From: Purpureocillium takamizusanense
Lineage: Eukaryota; Ascomycota; Sordariomycetes; Hypocreales; Ophiocordycipitaceae
Assembly (NCBI RefSeq): GCF_022605165.1
Contig: NC_063076.1
Location: 1,922,001 to 1,986,000 of the forward strand
Direction of reading: 5' to 3'
DNA: 64,000 nucleotides
How positions within the stretch are numbered: the first letter of the stretch is position 1; the number at the start of each line of letters is the position of its first letter. The translations under genes and the position numbers were made by a program. The notes under the pieces were generated by a model. That model worked only from the letters and a program-made list of their open reading frames with translations, was not told the origin of the DNA and ran no database searches. Shown here piece after piece: positions 11,501-23,229 of this stretch.

Positions 11501-13366
11501 TCCAGAAATATTTAGCCTGGCTACGATATTAGCCTCAGCGTCTCCTTATTCACCACATTAAGAAAACTCGAGCCGTCACCACCAGCAACCGTCCCACCGT
11601 ACCCTTGCCTATACGGAAAGCCCCTTCGCTTGCCAGTAATCAGGGATCCCTCGAAGCGACGACAGCAAAGCTCCCATGTTTACCTAGCCGACGGTTCGAA
11701 GAAGGCAGCAGTGCATCGGCTAGGAAACAGCCACGCGGTGGCAACGCTCCCATCACCAAGGCTCAAGCTATGTGCGGTCCGGGCCGCTTGACGGGGCTTG
11801 CGAGCATTTTTGAGCATTTTCCTTGGCAAACCCTCACGAGCAGAGTGAGCTATGACTTCCGGTCCTGAGCCTCTTCGTGTCGGAGGCCAGAGGACACCGT
11901 CGCCTTATGTCGGGCAATCATCTCCGGTCGCAACGTCCGCAGAGGTGGATTGTGCCAGTTCAGAGATTGCTGCGATCCCAATCTCGAGCCAAACCGAGCC
12001 TCAAAGCTACCCGCCGCGCTGCTTTACCCGGGTCGAACCCCAACTTGATCTTCGCCACTTATCGCAGTCCTCGGGGCTGCACGGTTCTTTCGTCCGATGC
12101 CAGTGGCATGAGACGCCGTTGGGTAGGCCAAAGCCGCTGCCGCAACGTTCCGATGGCGAGAGGCCAGGCTCATCCTATTGGGCAATCCCTGTCATGGTGT
12201 TTTGGGGCGTCGCAACGCCCATATTGGCTGCCAGATATGGGTCGGGTTCGGACGATGCGTCTGCGGACTGTTTCACCCGTTGCGCCGTTTCATTGTGGGA
12301 ATGTATCTCTTGTTTTCTCAATAGCTGCCGGCATCAAAGACCACGCTAATGGATCAGATATGACGTTGGAGTCTGAACAGGAGCCATGGCCAGAGTCCGA
12401 CTCACGAGCACCGTCTCGACCGCCCGTGGGCTGGAAGACATGCCGCGGATCGGGCCGATGTCGACGGCGCAAAGGGGTCGCCTGGATTTCTCGGATAATG
12501 AAATGCTAGGGCCGAGATGGGAAGGCATTGAACATTTGCAGAGCCGGACCTGCTGAAGACAAAGGGGCGTTCACAAGCAGAGCACCAGGATCTTTTGTCC
12601 CCAAAGAGCAAGGGGCCAGTTTCCGCGGGCGCAGTAAACCGACGAGCTTTATTACCTCGGCCAACTTCAGTCGCCAAGCGTCAGCATCGACTGCTGCAAA
12701 CGGTCGGCTGTCCACGCCTGATCGGGTGTGGTTCCTAGCTCCCCGGCCATGTCTGCGGCTGTGGCTCCGCCCTACGGGCCTGGTTCCTAACCAGCAGGTC
12801 CTACTGCTTGTTTTCTCATGAAGTTGCGGCAACTTCACATGGGCCGTACCGTCCAGTGATATGTCGACGCCATGTCCATTTTTAATATTTTGCAGCAGCC
12901 GGCTCATCCTTTGTTACCCCCACAGGCTCCGTGCCTCTGTTACAATCGTGTCATTGGCGAGTGTTACAAGTTGTCTGCTGCGGCGGGCGCGAGGCTCATG
13001 GCCTTCTCCTCGCTTTCCCGTTACGATACAGCCCGGGTTCCGTATAAGCCCTCGGACGGGGATGCTGGCCGCAACGCCGTCGCCTGGGACCCCTTGGTGC
13101 CTGACTCGACTCCCCGAGCCGATTCCAGGCCATCGAGGCTTCTTCCAAGTCCCGCCATCCCGGCAGCAACTTTTAGTGCTGCTGCCAGGCCATTGCTGTG
13201 GCTGCGCGTTGCTGGGTACAAAAGAAGCTCCGCTCTCTTTCCTCGAGCTATAGCCCTGCAATGATCCTCCACTTCGTACCCTCTCACTCTTTAATAATTT
13301 TTGTTCTACTAGTTCTCTTTTGCTTGAGCCGTACGAGCGATTCTCACGATCGGATCGCTAGTCAGG
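8515..13366. other. 4.8 kb gene-poor stretch, no recognisable gene
   Basis: Only short or overlapping open frames occur, and none resembles a known family. Base composition is nearer 50% GC than in the flanking genes, and frames at 11852..12509 look compositionally random. It lies between a decayed gene and a chitinase, so it may contain eroded genes too far gone to read by eye. TACCTA-type motifs cluster at about 11090-11145. Confidence 0.45.
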
Positions 13367-14688
13367 ATGAGCTCCTCGTCTCGGTCTCATAGGTCGAGGC
13401 ACGCAACAAGCGTAGCCAGGGTCATGTACACCAACGCCGTCTACTTTCCAAACAGTCGCATTTACCAGGGCGACACCCCCGGCATGCTCAACTACAGCTG
13501 TATCAACCGCGTGTATTATGCTTATGCCAGCGTCGCGCCGGATGGCGGTGTGTTTGTGAGTGGGCGCCGGCTTCATCTAGACTTTTCCGTTGGGTCTGTG
13601 CGCAAGTAATCACTGACTCGTACTCATCGTGATGACGGACCAGCTGAGTGACGAATGGGCTGATGCAACAGCCCCGGTAGACGGGGTTCAGGGCGGCCTG
13701 GGATCGCTGATGCACCTCAAGCAGACTCATCCTCACCTCCAGGTGCTCTTGTCTATCGGGGGCCCGGCTGCGTGCGAGATATATCCCGTTGTTGCAGGCG
13801 ACAATTTGCGTAGAGACAACTTCGCCCGGTCCGCCTTGGGTCTTGTGGAAGCTTCCGGCTTAGATGGAATAGACAGTGAGTCCTCGTTCATACTCAGTGA
13901 GCTGCCTACGGGGGAGCAAGGCGGCGCGGAGGCTGACCGGGCGGCATGCATCGTGTTCTCCCGCACACAGTCGTCTGGGAGTACCCGTCTGATGCCGAGC
14001 AGGGCTATAATTTCCTTGCATTGCTGGCGAGTGTTCGATCTCACTTCAACAGCGAGCGCTACACGGTGACGGCGGCTCTGCCGGCCAGCAAAGCAATTCT
14101 TCAACTCCTCGACCTGGGACAGGCAGCCCAGTACCTCGACTTCATTAACTTGATGGCCTATGATTTTTTTGGGCCATGGTCCCCGAAAAGCGGCCACCAC
14201 TCGCAGCTATATGCTATGAGTCGAGACGAAACCTCGGCAGCTTCTGGAGTCGCTCATGCCATGGCGCAAGGTTTTCCGGCGCAGAAAATACTTCTTGGGA
14301 TCGCAACACATGGGAGGAGCTTTTTGCATGCCTCTGGACCGGGGCAAAAATTTCGAGGCGGAGGAGGCAACGATGGGGCATTTGAGTATAACCAGCTTCC
14401 TCGGAGGGGATGCAGGGAGACGGTGGACAAGCGTCACGTTGCGGCGCAATGCGTGGGTGCCGATGGAGGCTTCGTCACATACGACAACCCCGAAACCGTC
14501 AAGACGAAGGTAGGGTTTTGCAAGCAAAAGGGACTGGGGGTAAGTCAAGGCGGTTACTCTGCAAGTGCTTGCGGGAGCGTATTAACGGGCGTGAGCAGGG
14601 ACTGTACTACTGGAATGCCCCAGCCGACGCGAGAGACAGCTCACGCAGCCTGATTGCAGCGGGCTTCCGTGCATTGCACTCGTCGTGA
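13367..14688 (+). CDS. GH18 chitinase-like protein with altered catalytic motif
   Basis: Four exons inferred: 13367..13555, 13644..13875, 13971..14539 and 14599..14688, giving 359 residues; the introns are 88, 95 and 59 bases with GT..AG ends. Family 18 landmarks are present in order: SIGG at 100-103, the catalytic loop at 137-144, MAYDFFGPW at 202-210 and the closing GLYYW at 331-335. Family 18 enzymes hydrolyse chitin inside a TIM barrel using DxxDxDxE. Here the motif reads DGIDIVWE: the catalytic glutamate E144 and the first two aspartates are kept, but the third aspartate is V142 (codon GTC against expected GAC). The motif is split by the second intron, between codon positions 1 and 2 of I141. 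No signal peptide follows the first methionine, so the protein is probably intracellular. No carbohydrate-binding or LysM domain is attached. Activity is doubtful. Confidence 0.85.
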
Positions 14689-16500
14689 CACGATGTTCAT
14701 TGTCGTATCTCATGGCGGGAGTCCCGCAGGGCCGCGGTACCACGGGCATCTCTTAAGACGACCGGTCTCGAGCCATGTATCACTCTTGCCACACATCAAC
14801 GCGTGATAGCATGCCCACCCAGGCCACGGAAGTACTCTCAGCCAGGGATGTCGCAGTAAGAATACGGAGCTTCGAGGACGGGAACATGACTTGCCACTAC
14901 GGCGCAGCCGTGGATGGAAATAGGTTGACGTCGCCATGCCTCGGGTGCATTTTAGCCGGAACGAGACAAGGTGTAAGTGAAAGCGCCTGTGAGGAGCGCT
15001 GCCGAGGCGTGTCATGGACGAAGGTGGGCGGCTTTGGCAATACATGGCTTATCAACCTAGCAAGGCCGAGCCGACGAAGCCATAACACGAGCCGCGTGTG
15101 CCAGTTATCCAAACAGCTCAGTTTTACGTCGTGAGCGGGTCCATGCCTGGCACAGGGGTCTTAGTAGTTTTACGGGTTCGCACAATCTCGGTCAGTCGCG
15201 CCGGGCAATGCCGCGTTTGGTAACGCAGCCGGCCGAGTTGGGCCGAAAACGGTAGAGTGATGCCGTGCGGAAGCAGGCAGAGAGACGGGGCTACAGGGCA
15301 TCCTTCTATCTGCATGGCTGCTGATACGTACGTAGCTCATGAGGGACCAACAGTCTCGGCAGTGTTCCTTGTTGAGTCGAAACGAACGCAAGGCACAGAA
15401 CGGGTAGCCATACGGAGTCGCCGGGGCTGTCAAGAGCACCTTCTTCATCTGGGGTCAGCCGGGCAGGAGGATACGGAAAGGGGTGACGAGTGGCAGCAAC
15501 GAACGGGGTTGAGAAGTTGAGGCGGTCAGACAGCTTGTTGGGTGGGCATCATGGTTGCAGAGTGAGCTCGACACTGGCTGTGATTGCGCTGACGGGGGGA
15601 GGTGGTGCGGCAGCGTCACATGCAGGATCACGACGACACGGGGGTCAGCGTTGGCAACACACACCCGTCGTTGGAGCCAAATCTGGTCGCCGCGTCCGAG
15701 GTGGCATGGTGCGAAGTGTGCGAAAATGGAATCCCTGACGATGCCTGGTGGATGGAAGAAGCCCCCGGCGGTACTTGCGTGTCCGCCTCGCAGTTGTCGC
15801 TCCTCGCGGCGCCACAGTGCCAAACGATGATGCCGTGTAGTAGCATGGAGTGCAGCGGAGTGCTCCTGCCGCTAACTACCTACAGTGCCTTATTAAGTTG
15901 CCTGCCAACCCCAAAGTTGAATGGATCCATTGGGGCCATCATCGGGCTATCAAAGCACCCGCAGCGCAGGGCAGCCTGGCGGGGAAGCTTGATGGGATGG
16001 AGTGGGGTGAGTGGATGGGTGAGCTCCGTCATTTGCAAACAAGCGGCCGAGCCTCTTGTCTCTTCTTGTTCAACCAACGCAACTTACCTTCCATGGGCTC
16101 TGCTGCTGCTTGCTTGCTTGCTTGACATCTACACAGAATCAATCAACACCTTACCTACCTACTGTTAAGTACAGCCAGCGCCTCGCAGGCATCCGCCGCG
16201 GCCGGGCAACTCGACCATTCATTACCCGTCCGAATCCGCGCCGTCGGCAGCCTGCAACCTTCACGTGGCCACGTCCGACAAGCTGCAGCTTTGCACCAAA
16301 ACCATGCTCGCACTGCGGCCGCTCGGGTGACGACGTTAGCCTCCATCAGCTGTCCGTCCACACGAGCTCCATCATAACCATCGGCCTGAGGGACGAAATT
16401 TCAACCAACTTGCCCCCTTGCATCGCACCCAAGGCCATCCCCTTCCTCCTTCCGCCGCCCTCGCCCTCAGACGTCTCTCCATCTGCCGCCTGGAGCTGTC
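14689..16500. other. intergenic, no gene seen
   Basis: Between the chitinase and the next gene on the same strand. I searched for LysM or effector genes, which often sit beside fungal chitinases, and saw none. A CT-rich leader-like segment (about 16400-16500) precedes the next start codon. Confidence 0.45.
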
Positions 16501-17358
16501 ATGAGCGGAACCATGGCTGAGAGAGATCAGCCATTATCAGAGACAACCTCTCCGCCAGCTGATGGCGGCAGTGTACAGACCACGGCGACGTCCCCGGCCG
16601 CGGCGCAACAACAAATCCAGCCTGAGTACAGCGAGCCCTCATCGACGACGGCGCCGCCCCAGCCTCCGCCCCTCGAGCCGCTCTTCACACTTCTCACCAA
16701 CACCACCTCCAACGCGACGGTACACCCGCGCGTACAATACGTTTTCTCTGACGACGACCCCTCCGCCCTTTCGAACCAAGGTAACACGCTGCAGCCTGCG
16801 GCCGATGCAACAGGTGGCGGCAGCACAACGGGCGCGCGCCACCGCACCGTCGTCGTCGATCTCGCACCCTCGGACGACAACTCTCGCTGGACCGTCGCCT
16901 GGGCGTCGAGCATGAGCCCCGAATTTGCCGTCACGGGGTCCAGCATTGCCGTGCCTCAGAGCAGCGGTGGTGGTGGCGGCGGCGACGCGTCCGACGGCAG
17001 CAGCGCGGGCGCCCCAATCCTGCACATCGAGGGCGTCGAGGGGGAGCCCGTGGACCCGCGGGGCGAGAGTCTGCCCGGGTCCAGCTCTGGAAGCGCCACT
17101 GTCGGCAGAGAGGACGTCGAGGGCCTGGCCGACGAGTTTCGCCGCCGCATGGGCGTCTTGCGCAAGGTGGTCGGCGAAGGGGAGCGGCGGAGGGAAGCTG
17201 TCGCGAAGCAGCAGCACCAGGAGGAAGCTCGCCGGCACCAGGAGCAGCACCAGGAGCAGCAGCAGCAGCGCGAGGACGAGCAGCACAATTCGGAAGACGC
17301 CGTCCGAGGGCAGCGGGCGACTGCTCCAAGGAGCCACGGCGAGGCGCCTGAGTCATGA
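16501..17358 (+). CDS. conserved-looking protein of unknown function with Q/E-rich C-terminus
   Basis: Single exon of 285 codons. I do not recognise a named domain. Residues 50-90 (containing PLFTLLTNTTSN and HPRVQYVFSDDD) and 120-150 (TVVVDLAP...WTVAWASSMSPEFAVTG) look like folded, selected sequence. They are separated by Ser/Thr/Pro-rich linkers and a poly-Gly run. From about residue 200 (EDVEGLADEFRRRMGVLRKVVGEGERRRE) the sequence is a likely amphipathic helix or coiled coil, running into a Gln/Glu/His-rich tail. A second in-frame ATG four codons later (16513) could also be the start. There is no signal peptide or membrane segment. The CT-rich leader just upstream supports this as a real gene. 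Several long open frames overlap it on the other strand and are composition artefacts. Confidence 0.65.
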   Translation: MSGTMAERDQPLSETTSPPADGGSVQTTATSPAAAQQQIQPEYSEPSSTTAPPQPPPLEPLFTLLTNTTSNATVHPRVQYVFSDDDPSALSNQGNTLQPAADATGGGSTTGARHRTVVVDLAPSDDNSRWTVAWASSMSPEFAVTGSSIAVPQSSGGGGGGDASDGSSAGAPILHIEGVEGEPVDPRGESLPGSSSGSATVGREDVEGLADEFRRRMGVLRKVVGEGERRREAVAKQQHQEEARRHQEQHQEQQQQREDEQHNSEDAVRGQRATAPRSHGEAPES

Positions 17359-18809
17359 CGACGACGGCCACAGATTCAAGGCGAACTGATGGGACGGCGC
17401 ACACAAGTCGTTTGCGCTCGGAGCGTACCCATCCACTCTACCTGCCTGCCCCTTGCTATACTTTTTCACTCATCACGATGTACGCAACGACGACGACGAG
17501 ACTTTACGACGAAAGACGCTTTTCTACAATCAAATCTACCGCCAGCAAAAACCTTGATTCCCCCGCCTCAGGCTCTGGTCCATCTGCCCCCTACTCCATG
17601 AGACGTGGGGAGACGGAGGGAAGAGACGGGCCGTCGTTTTCTTCCTGATATTTTCTTCATGTTTTGGCCTGCTCCTTTCTCTCTCCTCTTTCTTTGTCCT
17701 TGGTCGTACCGCCCAGCCCATGCGCGGCGTCGCAGAAGGGTGCGCGAGCTGAGGGCGTGCGCGTGACGCGCAAAATGCATCTTGTTTGGCGCAACGGTTG
17801 GGTACTGCTCGACTCGCGGGTTTCTCCTTCTTACCCTTCTTCTCATAATCTTCTTTTGTTCTTCTCCTACCCCTTCGCATTGAAGACCTCGGGAGTGGTT
17901 TTGCAAGGTGCGGTGGTGGGCGGTGTATGTGTACGAAGTATAGTCGGTCACGTTAGACAAGCACTGGGACAAAAATTTGCCCTTCACACACGACAAGAAG
18001 AATGAATGAGAGAGATAGAGAGAGAGAGAGAGAAAGAAAAAAAGAAAAGGAAAGGTCAGGTAAAACGCACGCGCGGTCGTCGCTCCGTCCGTCCGTCCAT
18101 CCCTGTCTCGTGCTGCACGTATATGCCGAATTCCGTCCGCGAGACGCAAAGCCGTGGTATAAATCAATCAGTAGCAGGAACTTGATAATGATTAGGTAGT
18201 AGTAATATTGTGAATGCTTCGGCCCTTCCTTCCTCCCTTTGATGCTAGAAAACGAAAGACTCCCCGACAGCCCTGTCCGACGACAAACCCAACGAGTAAA
18301 ACCCAAAAGAGACAAAGAGACAGGCAGAGACGGAGAGAAGAACAGAGCCGGAAGCGGCACGAGCAGCGGCACGAGCAGCGGCACGAGCGGCGGCACGAGC
18401 GGCAGCAGCAGCAGCAGGAGCAGCAGCAGCAGGAGCATCATGGTCGCAAAAAAAAAAAGGACAAATTTAGGCGGATTCGATGACACTCCTTAGAATGCTG
18501 CCTCGGTACGAGCCGTCTGGGCACATCAACCAAGCCCACAACCGAAGCCTCCTTTTCCCGCCCCTGAACAACCAACCGCCCCTGGCCGACGGCATTCCCA
18601 CCAGGCCAGGCCAGACATGGGGAAAAACAAACTCGCGCGAGAAGACTACTATATGTTGGCTGAGACCCCTCTTTGTACAGTACTTTGAAAAAAAAACCTA
18701 TCTGATCCCGCTGTGGTGTCGTTGCGTCCCCCGAGTCTGCGTATTCCTGCCGCAGCTTGCGCGATGCCCTCAGTCACCCACGGACCTTATTACCTTGGCC
18801 GCGGCCAAT
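17359..18809. other. convergent 3' flank with low-complexity tracts
   Basis: Between the Q-rich protein gene (+) and the syntaxin gene (-), both ending here. No gene is seen. It contains a GA-rich tract (about 18005-18055) and the tandem repeat listed separately. Confidence 0.5.
18353..18440. repeat. 12-base tandem repeat (GCGGCACGAGCA) running into CAG/AGC repeats
   Basis: About four copies of a 12-base unit GCGGCACGAGC(A/G), then a run of CAG-type triplets. It lies in the 3' flank of the syntaxin gene, outside any supported coding sequence. Confidence 0.85.
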
Positions 18810-20218
18810 CTATTGCGGTATCTGCGGGAGGTGGAGGCGCTGACGCATGATGCGGGACATCTCACTCGCGGCGTTCTGGTCAATCGAGTTGGACTGGGCG
18901 CCCATGTCGGCTTCACGTGGGCGCATCGCGGGGAGCGTCTTGATGACGGGCTCGACCACGGCGGCCATCTCCTCGATGGGGCTGCGCTTGCTGCTGCTCT
19001 TGTTGCCGCCGCCATTGCTGTTGTTGGTTCCGCGAATGACAAAGATGTAGACGAGCACGATGATGATGACAATGATGATGATGAGCACTGCGCCACAGTT
19101 AGTATCCAGTGTGGACTTGACAAGGATAGGGGGAGTGGCAAACTTACCGCAGATGCCCAGGCACCACCACTTCTTCTTCCGCGTCTTGCGGGCCGTGTCG
19201 ACGGCCGTGCCAATCTCTTGGTTGCCCTTATCCAGGTTATCGACCACCTCCTCGCCCTTCTGCTCGATCTGCATCACGGCGGCTTCCTGCTGCACGACCA
19301 GCGTGTCCATGTCCTGGAACAGCTGCGCCAGCTCCACCATCTGCTGCTCGATCTTGACCAGGGCCGTGTGGCGGTCCTGCACCGCCGTCAGGGCGGCGCG
19401 CGCGCGTCCTTGCCTGTCACTCTGCATCAGGGCCTGGCTGAAGACCTGGCCGCCGCTCGTGTCCTCGACTGCGGCTCGGACCTCGTCCTCTGACGCGTTG
19501 GGGCGCACGATGCGGTACTGGCGGGCCATCTGGTCCTGTGTGCGCTTGCGGAACTGAGACTCGATCTGCTGGTACTGCTGGATGGCGGCCTTGAGCCTGC
19601 GATCGACGCGGCTGACCTGGGGATTGTTCTTGGGGGTGCGGGAGTCGGGGTTGGATTTCATGAGCCGGACGCGCTCGGTGAGGCTGCGGTACAAGGCCAT
19701 GGTCTCGGAGGTGAGGGCATCGAGCTGTCGGTTGTTGGCGCTCGAGGCCGAGCTGTCGGCGTCATCCAGAGTCCGCTGCTGGAGCATGCGGAGCTGCTCC
19801 AGGTTCCGGTCCACCTCGTCGACGCCGCGATCAATGTCTCTGCACTCGTTCAGGATGCCATTGGGGTCGCCGCCGCCCATGGAGCTGGCGTTTTGTGCGA
19901 GGGGAGCCATCTCGACGTTGCCGCCTAGCACATGGCCGTTAGCGCCTGCCTTTTGCCAGCTGCGCGCGAGGGATGCGATGCGCGATGCTCACCCGAGTAG
20001 CCATCGTCGTAGCCACGGCCCCCTCCAAAGGGTGAGCCTTGGGTATACCCGCCTTGCTGCCGCGCGGGGGCCCCGTAACCATTGTCCCGCTGGTCGTAGG
20101 GGTTCTGTCTTCCGCCGTATCTACTCCGAGATGTCTGTCAGTCCAATCGATCATCGAATTCGGCCGGCGCGCGCGTGTATCATTCTATAGGCGGTACTAA
20201 CCCGTACTGTTGGGCCAT
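18810..20218 (-). CDS. SSO1: plasma-membrane syntaxin (Sso-type t-SNARE) with long C-terminal tail
   Basis: Four exons inferred on the minus strand: 20218..20202 (17 bases), 20120..19993, 19924..19148 and 19087..18810, giving 399 residues. Introns are 81, 67 and 60 bases; the last is a multiple of three and would read through if missed. The order is a Gly/Tyr/Gln-rich N-terminus (1-48), three-helix Habc domain (about 70-180), SNARE motif (about 237-291) with the zero-layer glutamine at about Q261, a basic RKTRKKK stretch and one hydrophobic segment (about 303-325). This is the architecture of Sso1/Sso2, the t-SNARE that accepts secretory vesicles at the plasma membrane. Unusually, about 72 residues follow the membrane segment, where yeast Sso proteins end almost at once. 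Their codon use matches the rest of the gene. Confidence 0.94.
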
Positions 20219-22163
20219 TGTCAGCGAAATGTGTCCTGCACCTGCCGCGTGATGCAGGAAAGAGAGCGGTCTGCGACGAGGCGTCACGATGGCACTAGAG
20301 GCAGACGTGCCAAAAAAGTGCTCGCAGCGGGTACCACCTAGTTGAAACGCCGACGGCGGAAAGACGGGGAGGGTAAAACACTGACACTCATGGTGAAATG
20401 GAGATGACCTGGTGGCCCACGGGAAGCGTCTGCCCGGAGACGATGGTGGAACTGAAGCTGGCACCCGGTGTGAGACGGACGGCCCGCAAGGCGACGTCGA
20501 CGGGGCTGCGGTTGGTGGTGCTTCTGCTGGTGTATGAAGAGCGTGCCACGATGGGCGATGGCTGCGAATTCGAATCGAGTCAGGCGGCGTCTGAAAGGCG
20601 ACTGCTGTCGTTTGACGTGGTTTTCTTGCAGCTCCTGAGCAGAGGTGATGACGGTAAGATTGTTTGTTGGTGATGGTCGTCGTCCCTGGCTGGGACCTGG
20701 TGGCAATCAATCAAAAGGGGGCCGCTGGCTGGCGCATTGGTGCAGGCTGGTCAGCGCCACGGTCAGTATCCAAGGTACCTTGTGGCAGGCACGAAAATAC
20801 GTGCAGGCACCGTACCTTACCTAGTAGCGGAGGGAGGGCAAGGGGCTGTGTCACTCGCACTGTAGCGGGTAGATGGCAGTCGGGTCGGGCCAATCAATCC
20901 CTGGCGTGCCTGGATGATCAGCGGCGGGTCACCAGGCTCAGTACTGGGCGAACACTGCCTGGCGGCGAGAAGGAGCACTGTGCGACTGAACTCGGTTTAC
21001 ACAGCCCAAGCGACCGCAAATCCCGTGTTTTTCATTGCATTGCAGCGAAAGGGCAAACGTCATTCACTGCAATCTTTCATTCCTCCCAGGCGCCTCGTTC
21101 AAACAAGCCCGACTCTACGTACTTATTTATTTTTGATTTCATCTCTGTAGCACGGTGGTGACACGCGCTTGCAAAGATCACTCCGAGGCGACGACGACCG
21201 CATCGAGCACCAGGGCCCTCGTGTGTGAGTGAGTTACGAGTCAAAGCGAGGCGCTTGCGCCGCAGACCAGCCGCACCCTGACTTTGTGATTCGACCCTGG
21301 CCGCGTGGGCTCGTTTGGCCACCCAACACTTGTAACGACATGGGCAGCAGCGGTGCAATGCGGGTGGGACTCGCCATGATCTCTCGCTCAGGCTGAGCCA
21401 GGCGTCGGGTCGGGTGCAGGAGGCTAATACCTAGTATGGCGGGGCAGGGAGGCGTCCATGGCGTCCACCCGCTCTCCTCGAGAACGGTCAGGTTTCATGT
21501 GCCAGATTGGACGTCCAGAATGCTAGCCTGGTAGTCTTCGGCCACCGTTGCGATGCCCCTTTTGACGCCGGTCAGCGTGCCCCCCCTACCGCCGGGCACG
21601 AGACCGGGTCGCGTCTGGATTTGCCTCGCGCTCGAGGGCATCAGAGACAGTGGAATCTCCTTTGCATGCCCAAGGTCGTCCGCGTGGCACTGCACTCCTC
21701 CATCTACGCGTGGCTGGCAAACAGTGATGGTGTTGGGTGCTCCGTTTCGCACGCACCATCCGGCGCTACCAATGTCAGCCCGAGCGAGGCTGATTGCACA
21801 CGGCGCGTCAGCTTTGGTCAGCACGGTCGAATCTGCCTTTGCGTTTTGCCCGGTGTGCTGCAGTAGGTTTGAAGCACCTGGTGTAGGGGGGCAAACATGG
21901 GCCCGAAAGGTTAGTGCTGGCATCGCACCAAGCTGAACGGATCAATGTACGCGACCCGGCGCCGGCTCCGCGTCGGGCCAACCAACCACCGCCTTCTCAT
22001 CAGCGCCGCAGAGTGCTGAAGAAAGATGGTTTGCATTCATTCACGAAAGTAACAAAGCCACTTGGGCCGCCCGCACCCGCCCGGATAGCAAGCAGGGCAC
22101 GTTGGAGACCAACTCCATGTCACTCACTCGCCCCGAATGCCCACCGCGTGCGCCGCACCATCG
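20219..22163. other. intergenic: syntaxin promoter side and MEMO1 3' flank, no gene seen
   Basis: No open frame resembles a known protein. GGTACC-type palindromes occur at about 20770-20830. Confidence 0.5.
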
Positions 22164-23229
22164 CTACAGTACGGCATATGCCGACACGTAGCTGACGCTG
22201 GAATCGTTGGCGCTCGTTACCAAGCTGCTCCGGTCGTACCGCACAACCTTGAAGCGGTATTTGTTACTGTCGCCGGTCTCCTTTGCAATGAGTTCCAGGG
22301 CCGCCATCGCGACGCCGATCGGATGTCTGCCACACACGGTATTGCCTGTCAGGCGAAGATTGTCGACAAAGGCGTCGTGCTTGCCGCTCTTGACCGCGTC
22401 CATGGCGGCCTCATCAAGCAGGCGAATCGTCTCGTGGATCGGCGGCCCCGCGGGAGTCGAGTCGCGCCAGCGGAGCATTGTGAGCTTTGTGATGTCGTTG
22501 GTGGGCGAGTATGGCTGGTAGCTGAAGTGGTCGCCCCAGTGGCAGAAGTCGGAGCTAATGACGAAGGCGTTGTCGGGGTCTTTGAGGTATGAGGCGAGGA
22601 CCCGGCCAACGTTCTTTTCTTCGGCGCGACTATTGTCGCCGATGAGAATGGGCACGATGGCGGGGAACTTGTCCGGGGAGCCAAACGCCTTGTCGCAGCG
22701 CTTCCAGAGGTAGGGGAGGTGCATCTCGAGCGAATGCTCCTCGGCGTCCTTGGATCGGGGGATATCGGCCATGTCCCCCGCCTCCTTGACACGCTGGATA
22801 GTGTCCCTGTCCACGGTAAAGTCCCCAAATGGCGTGGCATACTTGGCGAAAGTTGTGACGGCACAGCCCTCCAAGTAGTACCTGTGGGATGGGCCGAGAA
22901 CGAAGACGCGCTTCGCTTTGCTGAGGTCCAGGCAGCTGTATGCCCACGCCGCGCAGTCTCCCGAGTAGTCGTAGCCAGCGTGCCTGGGGAGACAGATGGG
23001 TGGTCAGGTCCTCGGGCATCTCCCAGCTCGTGCTTGGTAGAAAGGAACTACGTAGTCGGTGGACTACGGACACTCACGGGGCAATCACGATGCGGGCGTC
23101 GGCGATGGGCACCGCCGAGCCGTCGACGGTCTCAGGAACCTTGGCGAGATATCCATCGAGCTGGCCTTGGAGATCGTCGAGCGCGCGAGGGTACCAAGAG
23201 CCCGCCTTGCCAGCAGGACGTGTGCCCAT
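22164..23229 (-). CDS. MHO1: MEMO1-family protein
   Basis: Two exons inferred on the minus strand: 23229..23078 and 22983..22164, with a 94-base intron (GTGAGT donor, CCCCAG acceptor), giving 323 residues. The family signature is clear: GSWYP near the start, IAPHAGYDYSG with H52, LGPSHRYY with H84, the middle HSLEMHLPYL, SSDFCHWG, and TGNTVCGRHPI with C268. H52, H84 and C268 correspond to the metal-site residues known in human MEMO1 (H49, H81, C244). MEMO proteins belong to the extradiol dioxygenase-like fold, bind iron or copper, and are linked to redox control and cell motility in animals; the yeast homolog is Mho1 (YJR008W). The biochemical reaction in fungi is unsettled. The length is slightly above the human protein (297), with no insertion that breaks the fold. 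Confidence 0.95.

Noticed and set aside
12028..12050. Reverse-strand B-box-like GGTTCGACCC
   Set aside because: No cloverleaf forms with the flanking sequence.
8515..13366. Possible transposon or RIP-mutated block
   Set aside because: No transposase or reverse-transcriptase motif, no terminal repeats, and composition is not AT-rich enough to claim RIP by eye.
14689..16500. LysM effector gene beside the chitinase
   Set aside because: None of the short frames here shows LysM-type cysteine and GDTC-like motifs.
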